From Icerya purchasi (taxonomy: Eukaryota > Arthropoda > Insecta > Hemiptera > Monophlebidae), in assembly GCA_039619475.1 (NCBI GenBank), contig CM077116.1:17481443-17545442 (forward strand): a stretch of 64,000 nt of DNA, read 5' to 3'. The notes beneath the pieces are model-generated. The model was not told the DNA's origin. It did not search any database and saw only the letters and a program-made list of their open reading frames with translations. How positions within the stretch are numbered: the first letter of the stretch is position 1; each line of letters starts with the position of its first letter. Both the position numbers and the translations under genes were made by a program. Shown here piece by piece: positions 51,473 to 63,380 of this stretch.

Positions 51473-51577
51473 TTGGGTTGAATAGCGCGGAACTGGTGGA
51501 AAAACTAACACAATTTTTGAATAAGTACGCTTCTAAACGGAGAAGAAAGAAGGACGAAGATTTTTTAGAAAATATTG
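51473..51577 (+). other. Exon-like 105-bp segment (unrecognised)
   Basis: A pyrimidine stretch and TATTAG precede it, GTATGT follows it, and one frame is open throughout (LNSAELVEKLTQFLNKYASK, then a run of basic and acidic residues ending EDFLENI). The composition looks protein-like against AT-rich flanks. I do not recognise the sequence and see no neighbouring exon. It could be a host exon or a relic. Confidence 0.3.
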
Positions 51578-52439
51578 GTATGTTTTTTAATTTTAATGCA
51601 AGTATTTGATAATTAATGAATACATTTTCTTTTTTTTAACGTGCTTCATTGTTTCGCGAACAATCTCTTCCGAACTATAACTTCCTTGGACATAACATTA
51701 CGGCTAGTGTTTCTTTTCTACTTATATCCCCTTATTCTACTACTGTTCTACTCCGTACGCCGTTTATCTCCTCCGCATCTAATCATATTAAAGTTGAGTT
51801 AAATTAAAATAAGTTATTAGATTATTTGGAGAGGGGGGATCAATGCTTATAGGTGGCGAGCCCGAAAAAATAAAATACAAGTATAATCTAATAGGGTGGC
51901 TTGGAAATCACAAAAAAGTTAAATATAATTCAGTAACTCTGGAACAACGAATTAACATACAAACCTGAAATCGTGGATATAAATCGTATTAAAACGATCT
52001 TTCGGATAATCCATAACGTTCGAATAACCGAATACCCTGTCCCTCAATGTCAGTAATTACGAAAAAAAACATCAAAAACGTATAGAATGTGGCATTTGGA
52101 ACATTTCTAAAAAATAATTTAAACATTTATTAACCGATTATTTGATCGTGATTTTGATATATTTTCAAATACAAAACTAAACTAAAAAGTAAATATAATA
52201 ATTATCGTATTAATAAAAGTGAACGTACTATGAATAGCGTTATTTCAGAAATCCGATTAAGGAGACAGAAAAAGAAAAAAACACAAAAAAGAAATTAAGA
52301 AAAAAAAACTTTCAATGGATTAATTAATGAAAATTAAGAGTTCACCAACAACTTTAAAACAAACAGATTAAATTAACGGACAACTGGCAGCAAACGAACG
52401 AAAATATAACAGCGGCCGTGTTTAACGTGTTGTGACAGT
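51578..52439. other. Unassigned AT-rich DNA
   Basis: No ORF, TIR or repeat assigned. Base runs only. Confidence 0.4.
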
Positions 52440-52825
52440 TACACAACCAGCACGGTGGATATAAATGATCAAATCTTTGTGGCTATGGCAAGACTCCGCA
52501 TTGGTCATATTTCGCTGACTCATGATCATCTCCTACTTAATTGCGAGCCCCCTTTCGAATGCCCCTTTTGCTCCCTTCCTCCCTCTCCTACAGTAAAACA
52601 CCTGCTCCTGGAGTGCCCATCTTTCGCGCTCCAGCGCGCCCAGCACCGGATAGCGTCTTTGCAGTCGTCTTTGGCCAACTCGCCTTTGAACATTGCAGAC
52701 ACTATTCGGTTTCTTCATACAACTAACCTATTTCCAACCATTTAACTCTCCGATTGCCATAGTGTCGTAATAGCCCCGGCAGCTGTACACGACACTTAAA
52801 AAAAAAAAAAAAAAAAAAAAAATCT
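52440..52825 (+). pseudogene. Family B LINE 3' end fragment
   Basis: The frame 52455-52745 gives ARLRIGHISLTHDHLLL and the zinc motif CPFCSLPPSPTVKHLLLEC, then a natural C terminus. The 3' UTR hairpin has arms AGTGTCGT (52761-52768) and ACGACACT (52789-52796), eight perfect pairs. Its loop contains AATAGCCCCGG. The A run at 52797-52823 is the tail. Strongly 5'-truncated but fresh. Confidence 0.85.
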
Positions 52826-53321
52826 GGTTCAATAATTACTAAATATTAACGATAATAATTTAAGCGATCGATATTAATCATACGATAAAAAACATCAAAC
52901 TAATGTTAATTGTTATAATTATAAGTTATAATCCTACTCGTATTAAACGAGAAACATGAACAATATGTAACGGGCATCATTATGCATGAAAAATTAACAT
53001 TTCCGATAATCGACTGATTCAACTTCCATTTGGAGTAAAAAATAACAGAGGTCCCGTTTAATATTTCACCGTAGAAGTTAAAAAGAACCAAAGTACATCT
53101 CAAACATGTGTATATGGAGAAGAACTTTAAAGGAAAAATTACATTTGTGACCGTTTTGAGAACGCCAAGCAGGATTAAAAATAGCAAATCCCACAAGTTA
53201 CGTTTTTGAACAACAATAAGATCGTGTGGCTTTATATTCATGATAACAGCAAAAAGGTTCCATCATTAAATTTTGCTACGATGGCACCAGAAGTTTAATT
53301 TAAAGAAATTAAGCAAGCACG
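52826..53321. other. Unassigned DNA
   Basis: AT-rich with no similarity to the element families here. The 111-codon minus frame at 52906-53241 is Cys/Phe-rich without a known motif. Confidence 0.35.
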
Positions 53322-53462
53322 TTAACTAGCCAAGGCGGCGGCGTCCATGCGAAATTGGTCTACTAAATGAGTCGGAGTTTTCCTCGAGTCTTCTGCTATC
53401 CATCGTGCGTCTTTGATAATTTTAGCCAATATTCTCTTCTGGTAGAGTTCCTTCGCGAAGTT
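53322..53462 (-). other. Short coding-like fragment (46 residues, unrecognised)
   Basis: A minus-strand frame between stops reads ELYQKRILAKIIKDARW, IAEDSRKTPTHLVDQF and RMDAAALAS, ending TAA. It has no low-complexity bias, so it may be the last exon of a host gene or of an unidentified element. No upstream exon or domain is recognised. Confidence 0.3.
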
Positions 53463-53810
53463 TCAGCAACATTTTTGAGCCAGTAAGTGACTACCAAATC
53501 GTACTTTCATGTTGACTGTTGGCAGCAGCATTTGAACTTTGAACTGTAGAAAGGATCGTTCCGGCCTAACATTTACCTGGTCAGGTGCCTTTTGTTATTG
53601 TAAGTTTTAATAGCTTAACTCTCATAAGGAATATCGTGATAATTCTAATGTGTGATAAATGTTGAACTTCTAAAGAATTCATATGTAAAATTTTATTATC
53701 CAACAGTTATGTAATAGGTTCTGCACGGTAAACGCATAAGGAAGAACCTGGTAATCATTTTATTTGTATAAAAATAATTATACAATATATATTGGATTTT
53801 AAAATGATTT
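53463..53810. other. Unassigned DNA
   Basis: No feature seen apart from a T run at its right end, which belongs to the next LINE. Confidence 0.4.
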
Positions 53811-54905
53811 TTTTTTTTTATAAATTTACAAATATAAATCTAGGCGCCGTGTGTAACTATCTGGACTATTACGGCATCTAGACCCGCTGGACACTACAGA
53901 AGGCGGTGCAATCTGTTCGATGCTGCAAAATTCAACACTACTAAAACACAATCCGGGTGGTTCGACAACAGACGGTGGGGTGAGGTATGACTAGAAGTAC
54001 GGGAAGTATGCCGGCACCATTTCAGCAGATGCTCTACAGTGGCGAGGCCATGAACCCGTAAAGAGGACCGGTGGACGGAGGGGGATCTCCTGCAAAGACG
54101 TAATTGTGTGACAGTGCAGTGTGCCCCAGGCGCAGTCTTGACAAGATCGAAAAATTCCTACGTGAGACGGGGAACGGCGGCCACCATAGGTCGGTGTTCG
54201 ACTTTAGGGACCTGACGCAGGTTGTTTGTTCTGACCATAGTTTGCTCCACTCGATGACCCTAATCGAGGCAGTGTAGCATTAAACGGCATCGGGCTAGAT
54301 AGAGTTGACTTAGCAGCCAAGTCAACCCGCTCATTGCCGGGGACCCCAACATGGCCAGTGACCCGTAAGGATGTGACATATACCTCAGACTGTAAAAGTT
54401 GGAATAGGAGGTTTTTTATTTTAATTAGTAGAGAGCTGCAACTGTCTGGGCTTTGGATGGCTTTGACAGATTGAAGTGAGTCGGTAATAAAAACGAAAAT
54501 TTGAGACGTTGGGTTTGAAGAATGTGTCTTAAGACAAAGAAGGATCTCAAACATTTCTGCCTCTAAAATAGAGCAGTAGTCGTTTAGGCGCTCGGTGTAC
54601 ACATTACGCCTCCAATTTCATAAGCGCATGTAGTTGGTGAAGGAGAATTAGTAGGACTCGCTTTAGCTGCGTCTGTCTACATGCGAATGTAGTTAGGAAA
54701 GGAAGCGAGTTTATTTAATACTACTAGAGACATGGATATAGTAAGGTTAGATGTTCTTAAGAGATCTGCTAAGGATATGTTTATAGATGTAGAGACATAA
54801 TTCCAGGGCCCTATAGTGGTCGGATTAACATGAAGGTCTCTCCAATTTATGCCTACCTTAGAAAGAAAAATTAATAAAGCCTTGACCAATGGATCGCCAG
54901 GAAAG
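53811..54905 (-). pseudogene. Family B LINE 3' fragment
   Basis: Tail T run 53811-53820 and hairpin arms CTAGGCGCCGT (53840-53850)/ACGGCATCTAG (53871-53881). The frame 54602-54204 holds EAEMFEILLCLK, FITDSLQSVKAIQ and VTGHVGVPGNERVDLAAKS. 54889-54677 gives the segment before RNase H (GINWRDLHVNPTTIGPW). There is a deletion relative to the sister copy near 54250 and several shifts. Close relative of 25889-26699, but longer and more damaged. Confidence 0.8.
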
Positions 54906-54929
54906 GATGGAAATAGGATTTGGGAGTTA

Positions 54930-55150
54930 CTGATGGAAAATTAATATGGTAAGGAATAACGAAAAGAATCTCGAAAGGGGAGATAATCGCGAATAATAGA
55001 TAAAGAAGAAAGGCTCACCAAAGCATAAACGCCCAACGAAGGAGAAGTCCGGTTTGTAATGAGTTCGTCGTCGCTCGGGATCGAACCCGTGACCTTCATA
55101 TCGGAAGTCAAACGCTCTAGCAACTAGGCTATCGCGACGACTAGAAGCAT
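54930..55150 (-). mobile_element. tRNA-derived SINE
   Basis: On the minus strand a 73-nt tRNA-like head (55140-55068) has perfect 7-bp acceptor arms (TCGTCGC/GCGACGA), a D arm TAGC/GCTA with box A-like TAGCCTAGTTGCTAGAGCG and box B-like GGTTCGATCCC. The anticodon and T stems do not pair properly, so it is not a functional tRNA. A tRNA-unrelated body follows leftward to about 54930. The boundaries are approximate. Confidence 0.6.
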
Positions 55151-58129
55151 ACATACTCTCATTTAATTCACCACGCATATATATATATCCTATATATTGA
55201 TACAACAACGTTGTTTGTTTGATGTGAATTTGGACCTTAAGGTTTATCGGAAAACCCCTTTACGAGCATTAGGCTTTTATTTTTTTATGATTATTGTTCT
55301 AATATTCGAAGTAAAAAGAAACAACGAAACAAAAAAAAATCATCGGAATAGCGGCAGTTTCTCCAGCAGGAGAATTCACGAGGCCCTTTCTTTCACCACG
55401 TGTCCAAAATGAAAACCTTTTATTAAAAAAGAACGTATGTATTCAGAAAAATCACAGACAAGCGGCGCAACCGCGTCATAAATGCGTACGAGAAAAGAAA
55501 TGCGGTTTAGACTCGTAAACACAAAGAAATTTATACAAAAAACGAAATTTCGGTCAAATACGTTGAATGCACGCTGAATTTTCACAATGACTGGGCTAAA
55601 CGGTTACACGTGACGGCGACGACAAAATTACAACGACAGTTCTTTTTCGAGCCACGAGAAAACACGACTCGCTCGCGTCAACAATTAATCTGACTATCGA
55701 TTTTATAGTGCCTAGCACGAACGAAGATTTTTCGGTACACGATGGGCTATTCCAAACGATATAGTCGAATCGCTGAAATTACCCGGTACCTTATCAATTA
55801 ATATAGTAACCGCCGAATTTTCTAGAACATTTCTTAAATTACTACCGCGTAAATTACCCTGCCTTTTATAATGTTCTCTCGGCTCGACATTACTCGGCAC
55901 ATCTTATTCTGCGCTTCTTGCCGCATATATCATTGTCTTAGCTGTTGACCACTATCACTCAGACACTATTGCGTCTCTACCCCAGCGCGACCGTGTACTC
56001 GACGATCACGCCACTTATCTCGGGGATTTTTGGTATCGGCCAAATAGCTACCAAGACAAGACAAAACGGCGATGTGAAATATATCGACGTTCGAGAAACC
56101 GAGAATTAATGAATACACCGAAGAATAATTTCTAGCTCGAACGTCGAATGACAGATAGCGCCAAAAGTACCGAATCCGTATCAATATACAGCTATTAAGG
56201 AAAGTATGCACCCATAAAATAATGACCATTCGTAAATTCTAACATTCATTATTTCAATCTGACTAAAAGAAATAGCTATTTCACCTGAAATCCTAAATCA
56301 TTTCTGACTGTAATACGTACGATTCTCTCTGTCTGCTTTATTCTTTGCGTTGATCACAATTGAACCGTTTAATAATGGTCGTAATCATAGTTGCGTCTGT
56401 CAGTTCTAATTTTACATCGTTTATATTCCGCTGATATAATCAATTTGTTACTAATTTTAATAACGGCAATGTTGCAGCGAAATTGAATGATATCAACTTC
56501 CTTGTATATGATCGCAGTGAAAATTTATTGCGCTACGTTTTCAGTAAGTACATTATGTATACACATTTATGATTCATTCTCTTTTTAATCGATTTTATTA
56601 ATGTTTGTTCGAATATCACGTAATATTTCGCTGCACCGCTAATTCATAACAGCACTAAAACACTCTTGTATACATATAACTCGATCTTTCCGGTCTCGCC
56701 ATGTCTGAACTTCGCGATGAATAGTTTTCTACAATTCTTACAGAAAAGACCTCTGGCGTCAAAATCGCATAAATATGCGCATACGAATATCAGAAATAAT
56801 ATTCGACAATGACGATGATAAAACAGTAAAAATTACTATAACTTTAAAAAGAAATTTAAGGGTGCGAGCCTTTCTCATCAGAGAACAGCATCCTAGGTAC
56901 AGAAACAGAAAGTGAAGCGGAAACCGGAGTGAAAAAGAAGAGATTTGTATTAATATACACGTATGAATTACAATCTTCTCATTTAAGTAATAAGTAAAAA
57001 TTTCAATGAAATAAAACGAATCAGCTACTTTATTGGTCGGTAAGTAATCTTTGTTAATAATAGATTAGTCAAGAGTACTCAGATGACGAGAACATATTCG
57101 AAACGCTCCCGTTACATAAACCAGCAACCAGTTCCCTGTAATTTCGATTTCAATTTCAATTAATTTATTAAATAAACTTTTATGCCCTCGTCTTTTAGTT
57201 CCCATAGTGGGAACAATCTGGCTATTTCTCACGATCACTGAGAAAATCTTACATACTATGATCATGAACGAGACTGAAATTAATTGATTTATTTATGATC
57301 GCTTTATAATAATTGATGTTTTATTACATTTTTGTAAATTTAATCGCTAAATTTTGAGTTATAATTTGTTTAATATATGTATTATATGAATGTAAAAATT
57401 CTGGAATATCTAAAGTCAGGTGTTCAATTTTAAATAGTGCGAAGCAGTTGGAACAAGTTATCACTTATACACAATTCTACGGTACTGATCTCTATCAAAC
57501 AAACCTGGTAACGGTTCTGACAGATCCCGTTTTATTTTTGCAAACTCATCTGCTTCGACGTTAATCCAGTGCGCAACTGTTAAATTTTAATATAAGTTCA
57601 GTGTCTAGATTCGAATTCATCTCTACTCGAACTAAGCCTACTGATTAACTACGTAATTCTTAGCAGTATAATATCAAAAACTACTGTTATGTTATCATTA
57701 ATGCGATTACTCTGTAGTATACGGATGAATGTAGTTTTACAAACCTGAACTGATAACAAAAGTTCATGTTACTATTTTGCAGTGTAGTATGAGTTTTTCC
57801 CGGTAGAATACATTTTCGAACACCTCGTTTAACATTAGAAGAAGATTAATATCTTTATGCGACGTCTAAGAATATTACTGACTATCAATTCCCTAACATC
57901 ATTAAAACTTTTATCGGTGACTCTAAGCATTCTCTAGTTATAACTATCGAGAATCTCCTTCATCAACCAGCCAGGGCAGAGATATCGTTCGTATGAATTC
58001 CAGAGTAACGAAGCGTGAAACTCGCAGCCTGCTCAGCAGTTAATTCCTTGATACCTCAAACTGGCAATTACTCGTTCTTTTTTCCTTATTCACTTTTTTT
58101 CTTCTTTTAACTGAAATAAAAATGGACAT
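55151..58129. other. Unassigned intergenic DNA
   Basis: Nearly 3 kb without a recognisable element or gene. An (AT)n/(TA)n microsatellite lies at about 55177-55190. Bases 55400-56200 are somewhat richer in CG words. The short frames listed by simple ORF calling here (for example 55712-55900) match nothing I know. Confidence 0.45.
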
Positions 58130-58400
58130 CCTAACCTACCTTTTCAAATTCAGCCTACTGCCCTAAACCACGGAGGTCGCCAAAGAAAGTTCCGGTAGAA
58201 ATTGCCGCCTCATAAATCGTCTGCGAATGGAATGACTCTCACCCATGATTACATTTTTACTAATTCGCCTTTCTCCCCATTCGCCTATTTGGCCAGCAAC
58301 TTCCACTGCAAATACACGGTTGTTTTTCCTTGAAGCGAACAACTTGCTCTCCCAAAACCTACGAATAATCCAAACTCTCTATGCTGTAAAATAGTCCAGT
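58130..58400 (+). pseudogene. Old family B LINE relic (C-terminal part)
   Basis: One frame reads INRLRMGMTLTHDYIFTNSP, which matches the INRLRTGHTSFSHDYIL of the intact copy at 16591. Before and after it only scattered similarity remains. No tail is visible. Confidence 0.5.
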
Positions 58401-58699
58401 TACAGATAGATTTAATACCTCAATTCATAAATAATGTTATGGGTGAAATAGGAATAATTTTAAAAAAAATTATATTAAATTTTTTTTTTTTTTTTTTTTT
58501 TAATATAAATGATGTATTTAAAACAAAAAAATGTGTGTGATACATCTTCAACAACCCTGTATTCAGAAATAACGGAGGCACCCGCGACAAGAAGATCCAG
58601 TGCAAGAATGTTTGATATGACATTAGCAGCAGGAGCGTGGTGTTTGCAAACAGCATTTAAGGTTTTGTTAATTATATAAAAATTAGGGTTGTACCTGTA

Positions 58700-59300
58700 A
58701 AGGGACTGAATCGGACCCTTACACAGGATGACCCTTTAGCCCATATTTAAGTCCAAAGGTGTTTGGCTGGAGTCTTCTGAGCTTATTATAAACGTTATCG
58801 AATTTCTTGTACAAGTATTCAATATGTGGCAGAAATCCAAGCCGCTAATCGATGACTATACTGAGATACTTTAATTGCCTGGTTTGGGAAATGGTTGGAC
58901 TAGAGATGAGATTGAGAGATCCGATTTCTTGAACAATTCTCTGATCACCAAATACTATAAATTCGCATTTAGCAACAGAGAATGTTAAGCTTAAAAATTG
59001 TTAATGACTTGTTTTAAATATTAACAAACAACCTCAATTAGTTCGAAATCATCGAGCGTATCAATACTGAACGAAATACATAAGTGGTCAGCGTAAGAGA
59101 CTAATTCATATTTTTTGTTTGAAAGGGACATGAATTCATCCATAAGGTAGTGTATTCTAGAATATGGAGTATTCGAAAGTGTGGGTCCGAGAATAGAGCC
59201 CTGGGGAATCCAATACTCTAGCCTTAATTTAATAATAATATAGGACGATAGCCTGAGAGAGTGTTGAGGTATTTTCTGAAGTTGCTTAATTGTAACCACT
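58700..59300 (-). pseudogene. LINE RT fragment
   Basis: The frame 59299-59021 reads YWIPQGSILGPTLSN (motif B) and ELVSYADHLCISF, where YADD has become YADH. Continuing leftward with shifts, the text resembles LKYLSIVID and LGFLPHIEYL, the segment after the palm. Non-functional. Confidence 0.65.
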
Positions 59301-59865
59301 TTCCAAGGCTTAAAAGAGTAAGCAATTATTTATTATTAAACATAATAAATGAAAAAAGTTTAAGTTTAAGAATTTGACGATTTTATTACTTATTTTATAA
59401 TGTGAAGGCGCTTTTTTATCGATTCATTTTTGGACTATTGTTATAATATCACTGGAATCAGTCGAGGGAACTTCAGCATGCAACGCGGACCATGTGTATA
59501 TGAGCTTGGAAGGTAAATTTTTCCTGGTTTTGGACCTCCTTCAGCTGCGATACATTCGACTATTTCAATTTGAGTAGCCATTCTTAGGATTTTTATTTGA
59601 TTAAATCTAATAAAAAGCGTAATTTTTCTTCTTCCACCTTACACCATATATCAACAAAGTATTCTTGCCCTGATCTATCTAGACGCGTATATTGTGATTC
59701 TGATAATAACAAATATTTGTAATATTTTGTCAGAGATATTCTTTTTATTTTTGTTATCTACCATATCTATTGGTTTAGATTTATATTATTATTTATTTTT
59801 TCTTCCGTTGGTTCTTCGAATTTTTTATTTAGAAATTCCATCAAATCGTTCATGTGCATTTAACT

Positions 59866-61568
59866 TTTAAATTTTAGAGCTCCCGTATTTTCCGTATATT
59901 CCAGGAATTCCATTACATTATTTAAAAAAGGGAATGACTCTCCAGCTACCATGGAAAGGGCCGTGGATTAGTTTCCAATCTTACCGCTTTCAGCGTATAT
60001 CTTCCCAAATTTTGGTCCCTAAATATCAAAATATTTCGAATTTCTTATTTTTCGTGTATTTTGGGAAACTTAGTATATAGGTTAAGAAGAAAATCAATAC
60101 CGTAACACATATAGATCCGGCTATGGAATTGTTTGAAAATTTTTTCTTAAACCTTGATTTACAAATTTTTCAAAATTTAGGCACTTTAATTTTAAAATTT
60201 CGGAGGTCTCATATTTTTCCTATATTTTAGCGATTGAAATACATTATTTAAAAAAAAAAAGTGAGCTACCAGCTACTATGGAAAGGGCTGTAGACTTTTT
60301 TTTTAGTTTCCGGGATTACTGCTTTAAACGTGTATTTTCCAAAATTATAAAATTATGGTTCCTCAATATCAAAATTTTTCGAATTTTATATTTTCTTCCT
60401 TTTTTTTACCCCCCCCCCCCCCCCCCTCGGGTTTGCTACCAAAGAGCATTAGCCCAGCAAAAAGGAATAGAGACATAAAATGGAATATAAATTATATTTT
60501 TATTCTGTCGACAATGGAATCAAGGAACACCCCTAGGACAGGAACAACAGAGATAATAGGTAGAGAAAGAACATAAGAGGCGTTGAAAGGAGCAGGAAGA
60601 CCAAGCTTTAAAAGATGATAATAAAGTAACTCACGCTCGCGAGATAAACCGGAGCACTCGAAGAGCACGTGATTTGCATCGCAAACATACTGGGAACCTT
60701 CAGGATCCAATGGACAAAAAGGAGATGCAGCCAAAGAAAAACGATTTAGTGAAGAAGGAAGGAGACTATGCGAGAAACGGAGGCGAGATAATTTAGTAAT
60801 TATGGACCAACGCAAACTAGGAAACTCATAGAACAAAGGATGAGGAGGAGGAACAGGATTAATCAAGAGATAAAAGGAATTAGGATTAGCGAAAAGAGAT
60901 ACATAAACAGAATGCCAAAGTCTAAGATGGCAGGATTTAGTTGGAAGACGAATATTGTGTGCTGGAACCCTACTAATAAAATTCCCATTGGAAACATTCT
61001 GGAGACCTTAGTGTACAGGTTCAAAAGAAAGTCAATACCGCAACTTGTATAGAATCGGTTATAGAATTTTTTTTTAATTTTTTTTTTGAAACTTGATTTT
61101 CATGTTTTTCAAAATTTGAGCCCTTTAATTTTAAAATGTTTGAGGTTTCGTATTTTTCCTATATTCTAGCAATTGAAATACATCATTTTAAAAAAATACT
61201 AATCCTCCGGCTACCATGGAAAGAGCTGTGGACTTTATTTTACTTTCCAGAGTTACCGTTTTAATAGTGTATTTTCACAAATTTTGTTCCCTAAATATCA
61301 AAATTTTTCGAATCTTTTATTTTTCCTGTATTTTGGAGACCTTAGTGTCCAGATTAAAAAGAAAATTATTACCATAACTCATATACAACCGGCTGCGGAA
61401 TTTTTTAAAATTTAGTTTCTTAAAACTTGATTTTCACATTTTTCGAAATTTGGGCCCTTTAATTTTTAAATTGTGAGGGTCTCATTATTTTCTTATGATG
61501 TAACGAAGAAAATACTTCGATTAAAAAAAAACTTAACTCTCTAGCTACTATAGAACGATCTGTACGAT
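59866..61568. repeat. Tandem repeat array, unit about 335 bp, 3.4 copies
   Basis: Units start near 59866, 60186, 61123 and 61459 (the last partial). Shared words in order: CTACCATGGAAAG, GTGGACTTTATTTT or variants, CCCTAAATATCAAAAT, TTTTCGAAT, GGAGACCTTAGTGT and CTTGATTTTCAC. The second unit is split by a LINE fragment (60409-60998). Copies have diverged considerably. No ORF. Confidence 0.75.
60409..60998 (-). pseudogene. Family A LINE 3' fragment ending in a C/G run
   Basis: The frame 60866-60492 carries LSRLRFSHSLLPSSLNRFSL, CDANHVLFEC and a natural C terminus; codons upstream to about 60995 (FISRVPAHNIRLP) also align with family A. The tail hairpin 60428-60456 has GCT (60435-60437)/AGC (60445-60447) inner arms. 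Where copies normally have poly(A), the element strand shows 18 G (C at 60409-60426). Confidence 0.8.
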
Positions 61569-61579
61569 TTTTTTTCTTG

Positions 61580-62560
61580 CAGCTTTGTTTAATAGATGGA
61601 CAGCCCCAAGCCGTATTATTTTGGATAAGTAGGCGGCAGGGGTGTAGTTTTGACTTTACAATTGAAAGTTTATATTCCTTTTTTAAAGCCCTCAGCGTGG
61701 CATCTAAAAAGAATGATTTGACCTTATTTTTGCATTTGTTTTTCTTTTTGCGCGCATTATCAATTTTGTCTTCAAGTCCAATCCACTACTGGAACAGAGA
61801 CCTCGGCTTGCGACATTATGTCTATCTTGGATAAATAGCTGTTGATTTTAGAAATATTTTGGTTCAAATCAATGCTACTGATGCAAGAGTATTAATATAA
61901 GTGTAATTGATGTTTTTTGAGAATAGATTAAGATCTAGTCTGCTAAACATATTAGTTTTGGGTTTAGGAATATTGAAAGACATAATGGAGATTATATTAC
62001 GGTGCGGAGTTAGGTCAAAGTGATTTATGGAGAAGGTAACCAATTGCTGAATTCTGTTGTATACGATGGGATAATCGATGATGCTTTTTCCATTACAATT
62101 AATAAACGTGAGTTGTTAGCCGTTTTTGATGGCCAGGTCATTGGACAGCAGAAATTCAGAAAATTCTATATTATTGCTATTGACACCCTATTTTCCGTAC
62201 ATGGTAACCTTACAGTAAAATCTCCAACGAAGACAGATGAAACTGGTAATTTGATTTTATTATACGATTCATTTGATCTAGATATGGAAACCTGAATTTG
62301 TTTGGGAATAAGTAACAGTCAATGAATATATAATTTTTAATTGTTAGAACTATGATATTATTGTGATTTAACAGTAATCTATGTTGGATATTGCTTTTTA
62401 TGATAAGTGCTATTCTATTATTATAGTATTCTATTAATTGATTAGAGATAGAGGGATCACCTTTGTATAAATGTGGTTCAGAAATTACCCCGAGGTCACT
62501 GTTAGATCTCTTAATAAAAAAGAGTATCTACGTTTAAATAATTTAGTTTAATAAAGGTCC
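61580..62560 (-). pseudogene. LINE ORF2 endonuclease/linker relic
   Basis: Minus-strand text includes DHFDLTPHRNIISIMSFNIPKPKTN, similar in place to the SDHCRIKI block of the family C copy at 26.7 kb, followed by charged linker text (KCKNKVKSFFLDATLRALKKEYKL). Stops and shifts interrupt it. The plus-strand frames in this interval are shadows. Confidence 0.5.
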
Positions 62561-63370
62561 GTCCTGGACCTCAGATTTTCAACTGCCTTTATGAAGTGAG
62601 GGAAATTTTCATTAGAGGTAGCATGGTCAATGCTACCTATGCACTTGTTTACTACAGAGGAATCAGCTAGATTATTTTATATGTCCGTAAAATTACAATG
62701 TTTACAAATGTTGTGTTATAAACAGTTTACGCATGTGTCCGCCTTGTGTTTACGGACGAAACTTAGGTACGCTTCTTCTGCCCTGCAGAATTTCTCCGTG
62801 TGCCCGTACCTGCAGCACTTTCTGCAATAGCGGGGTGAGCCGCGAAGGCTAGCGATTTTCACTTAATTCGGATATGTCGATCTTCGGGTAGATGTTTATA
62901 AATTTGAGAGGTAAGGCTTACGTAAATCCTGCTTACCCGTTGATTCGATACCTTAGTAATAGTAACGGACGCCTCATCGAAAGTTTTAATGAAATAATCC
63001 GTAACATCATCCTCAGAGATGTTATTGGTGCGAAAGATCGCTACCGTTGGATCCAACAATTTCTCATCATGGACTTTTGCGTGCTTAATTCTATCAGAAA
63101 TTAGGGTTTTCAACTTCTTCGGGTCATCCTTACTATTAGTGTTAACGATGACAGTGTTCTTATTTTTTTTTTTCTAAAATGTAATGTTCAGTTTCTCCTT
63201 TGATGCGGAAATCTTATGCTTAATTTCTTTGTCAAATTCATTTAAATTTTCAATTGTGACAATCATCTTGTTCTTACATATTGTTTTTTTATAAGTGATG
63301 ACGTCGTGAAATGAGGCGCCAAGTTTGCTGGTTTTGCTAGGGGTATGTAGCACTTGACGTACCACACTTC
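62560..63370 (-). pseudogene. LINE ORF1 relic with CCHC knuckle
   Basis: 63365-63174 and 63113-62859 give a Lys-rich N-terminal region and an RRM-like part (DVTDYFIKTFDEASVTITKV). After a stop comes RYCRKCCRYGHTEKFC, a CCHC knuckle, then a second Cys pair (CVNC, CKHC). The layout equals the ORF1 at 27449-28371. Confidence 0.65.
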
Positions 63371-63380
63371 AATATTCGAT

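Larger units (their letters stand above)
58479..63380 (-). mobile_element. Decayed family C LINE split by tandem repeats
   Basis: Pieces occur in the right order for one minus-strand element: ORF1 with a zinc knuckle (63370-62560), endonuclease-linker (62560-61580), RT (59300-58700) and a T run (58479-58500) as tail. The break between endonuclease and RT holds the 335-bp tandem repeat array, which itself contains a family A fragment. Treating the pieces as one copy is an inference from order and orientation. Confidence 0.5.

Noticed and set aside
55068..55140. tRNA gene on the minus strand
   Set aside because: The 73-nt length and acceptor arms fit, but the anticodon stem and most of the T stem do not pair and no clear anticodon can be assigned; a SINE head explains it better.
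62020..62295. 91-codon plus-strand ORF
   Set aside because: The opposite strand reads as LINE endonuclease/linker text collinear with neighbouring fragments, so this is a shadow.
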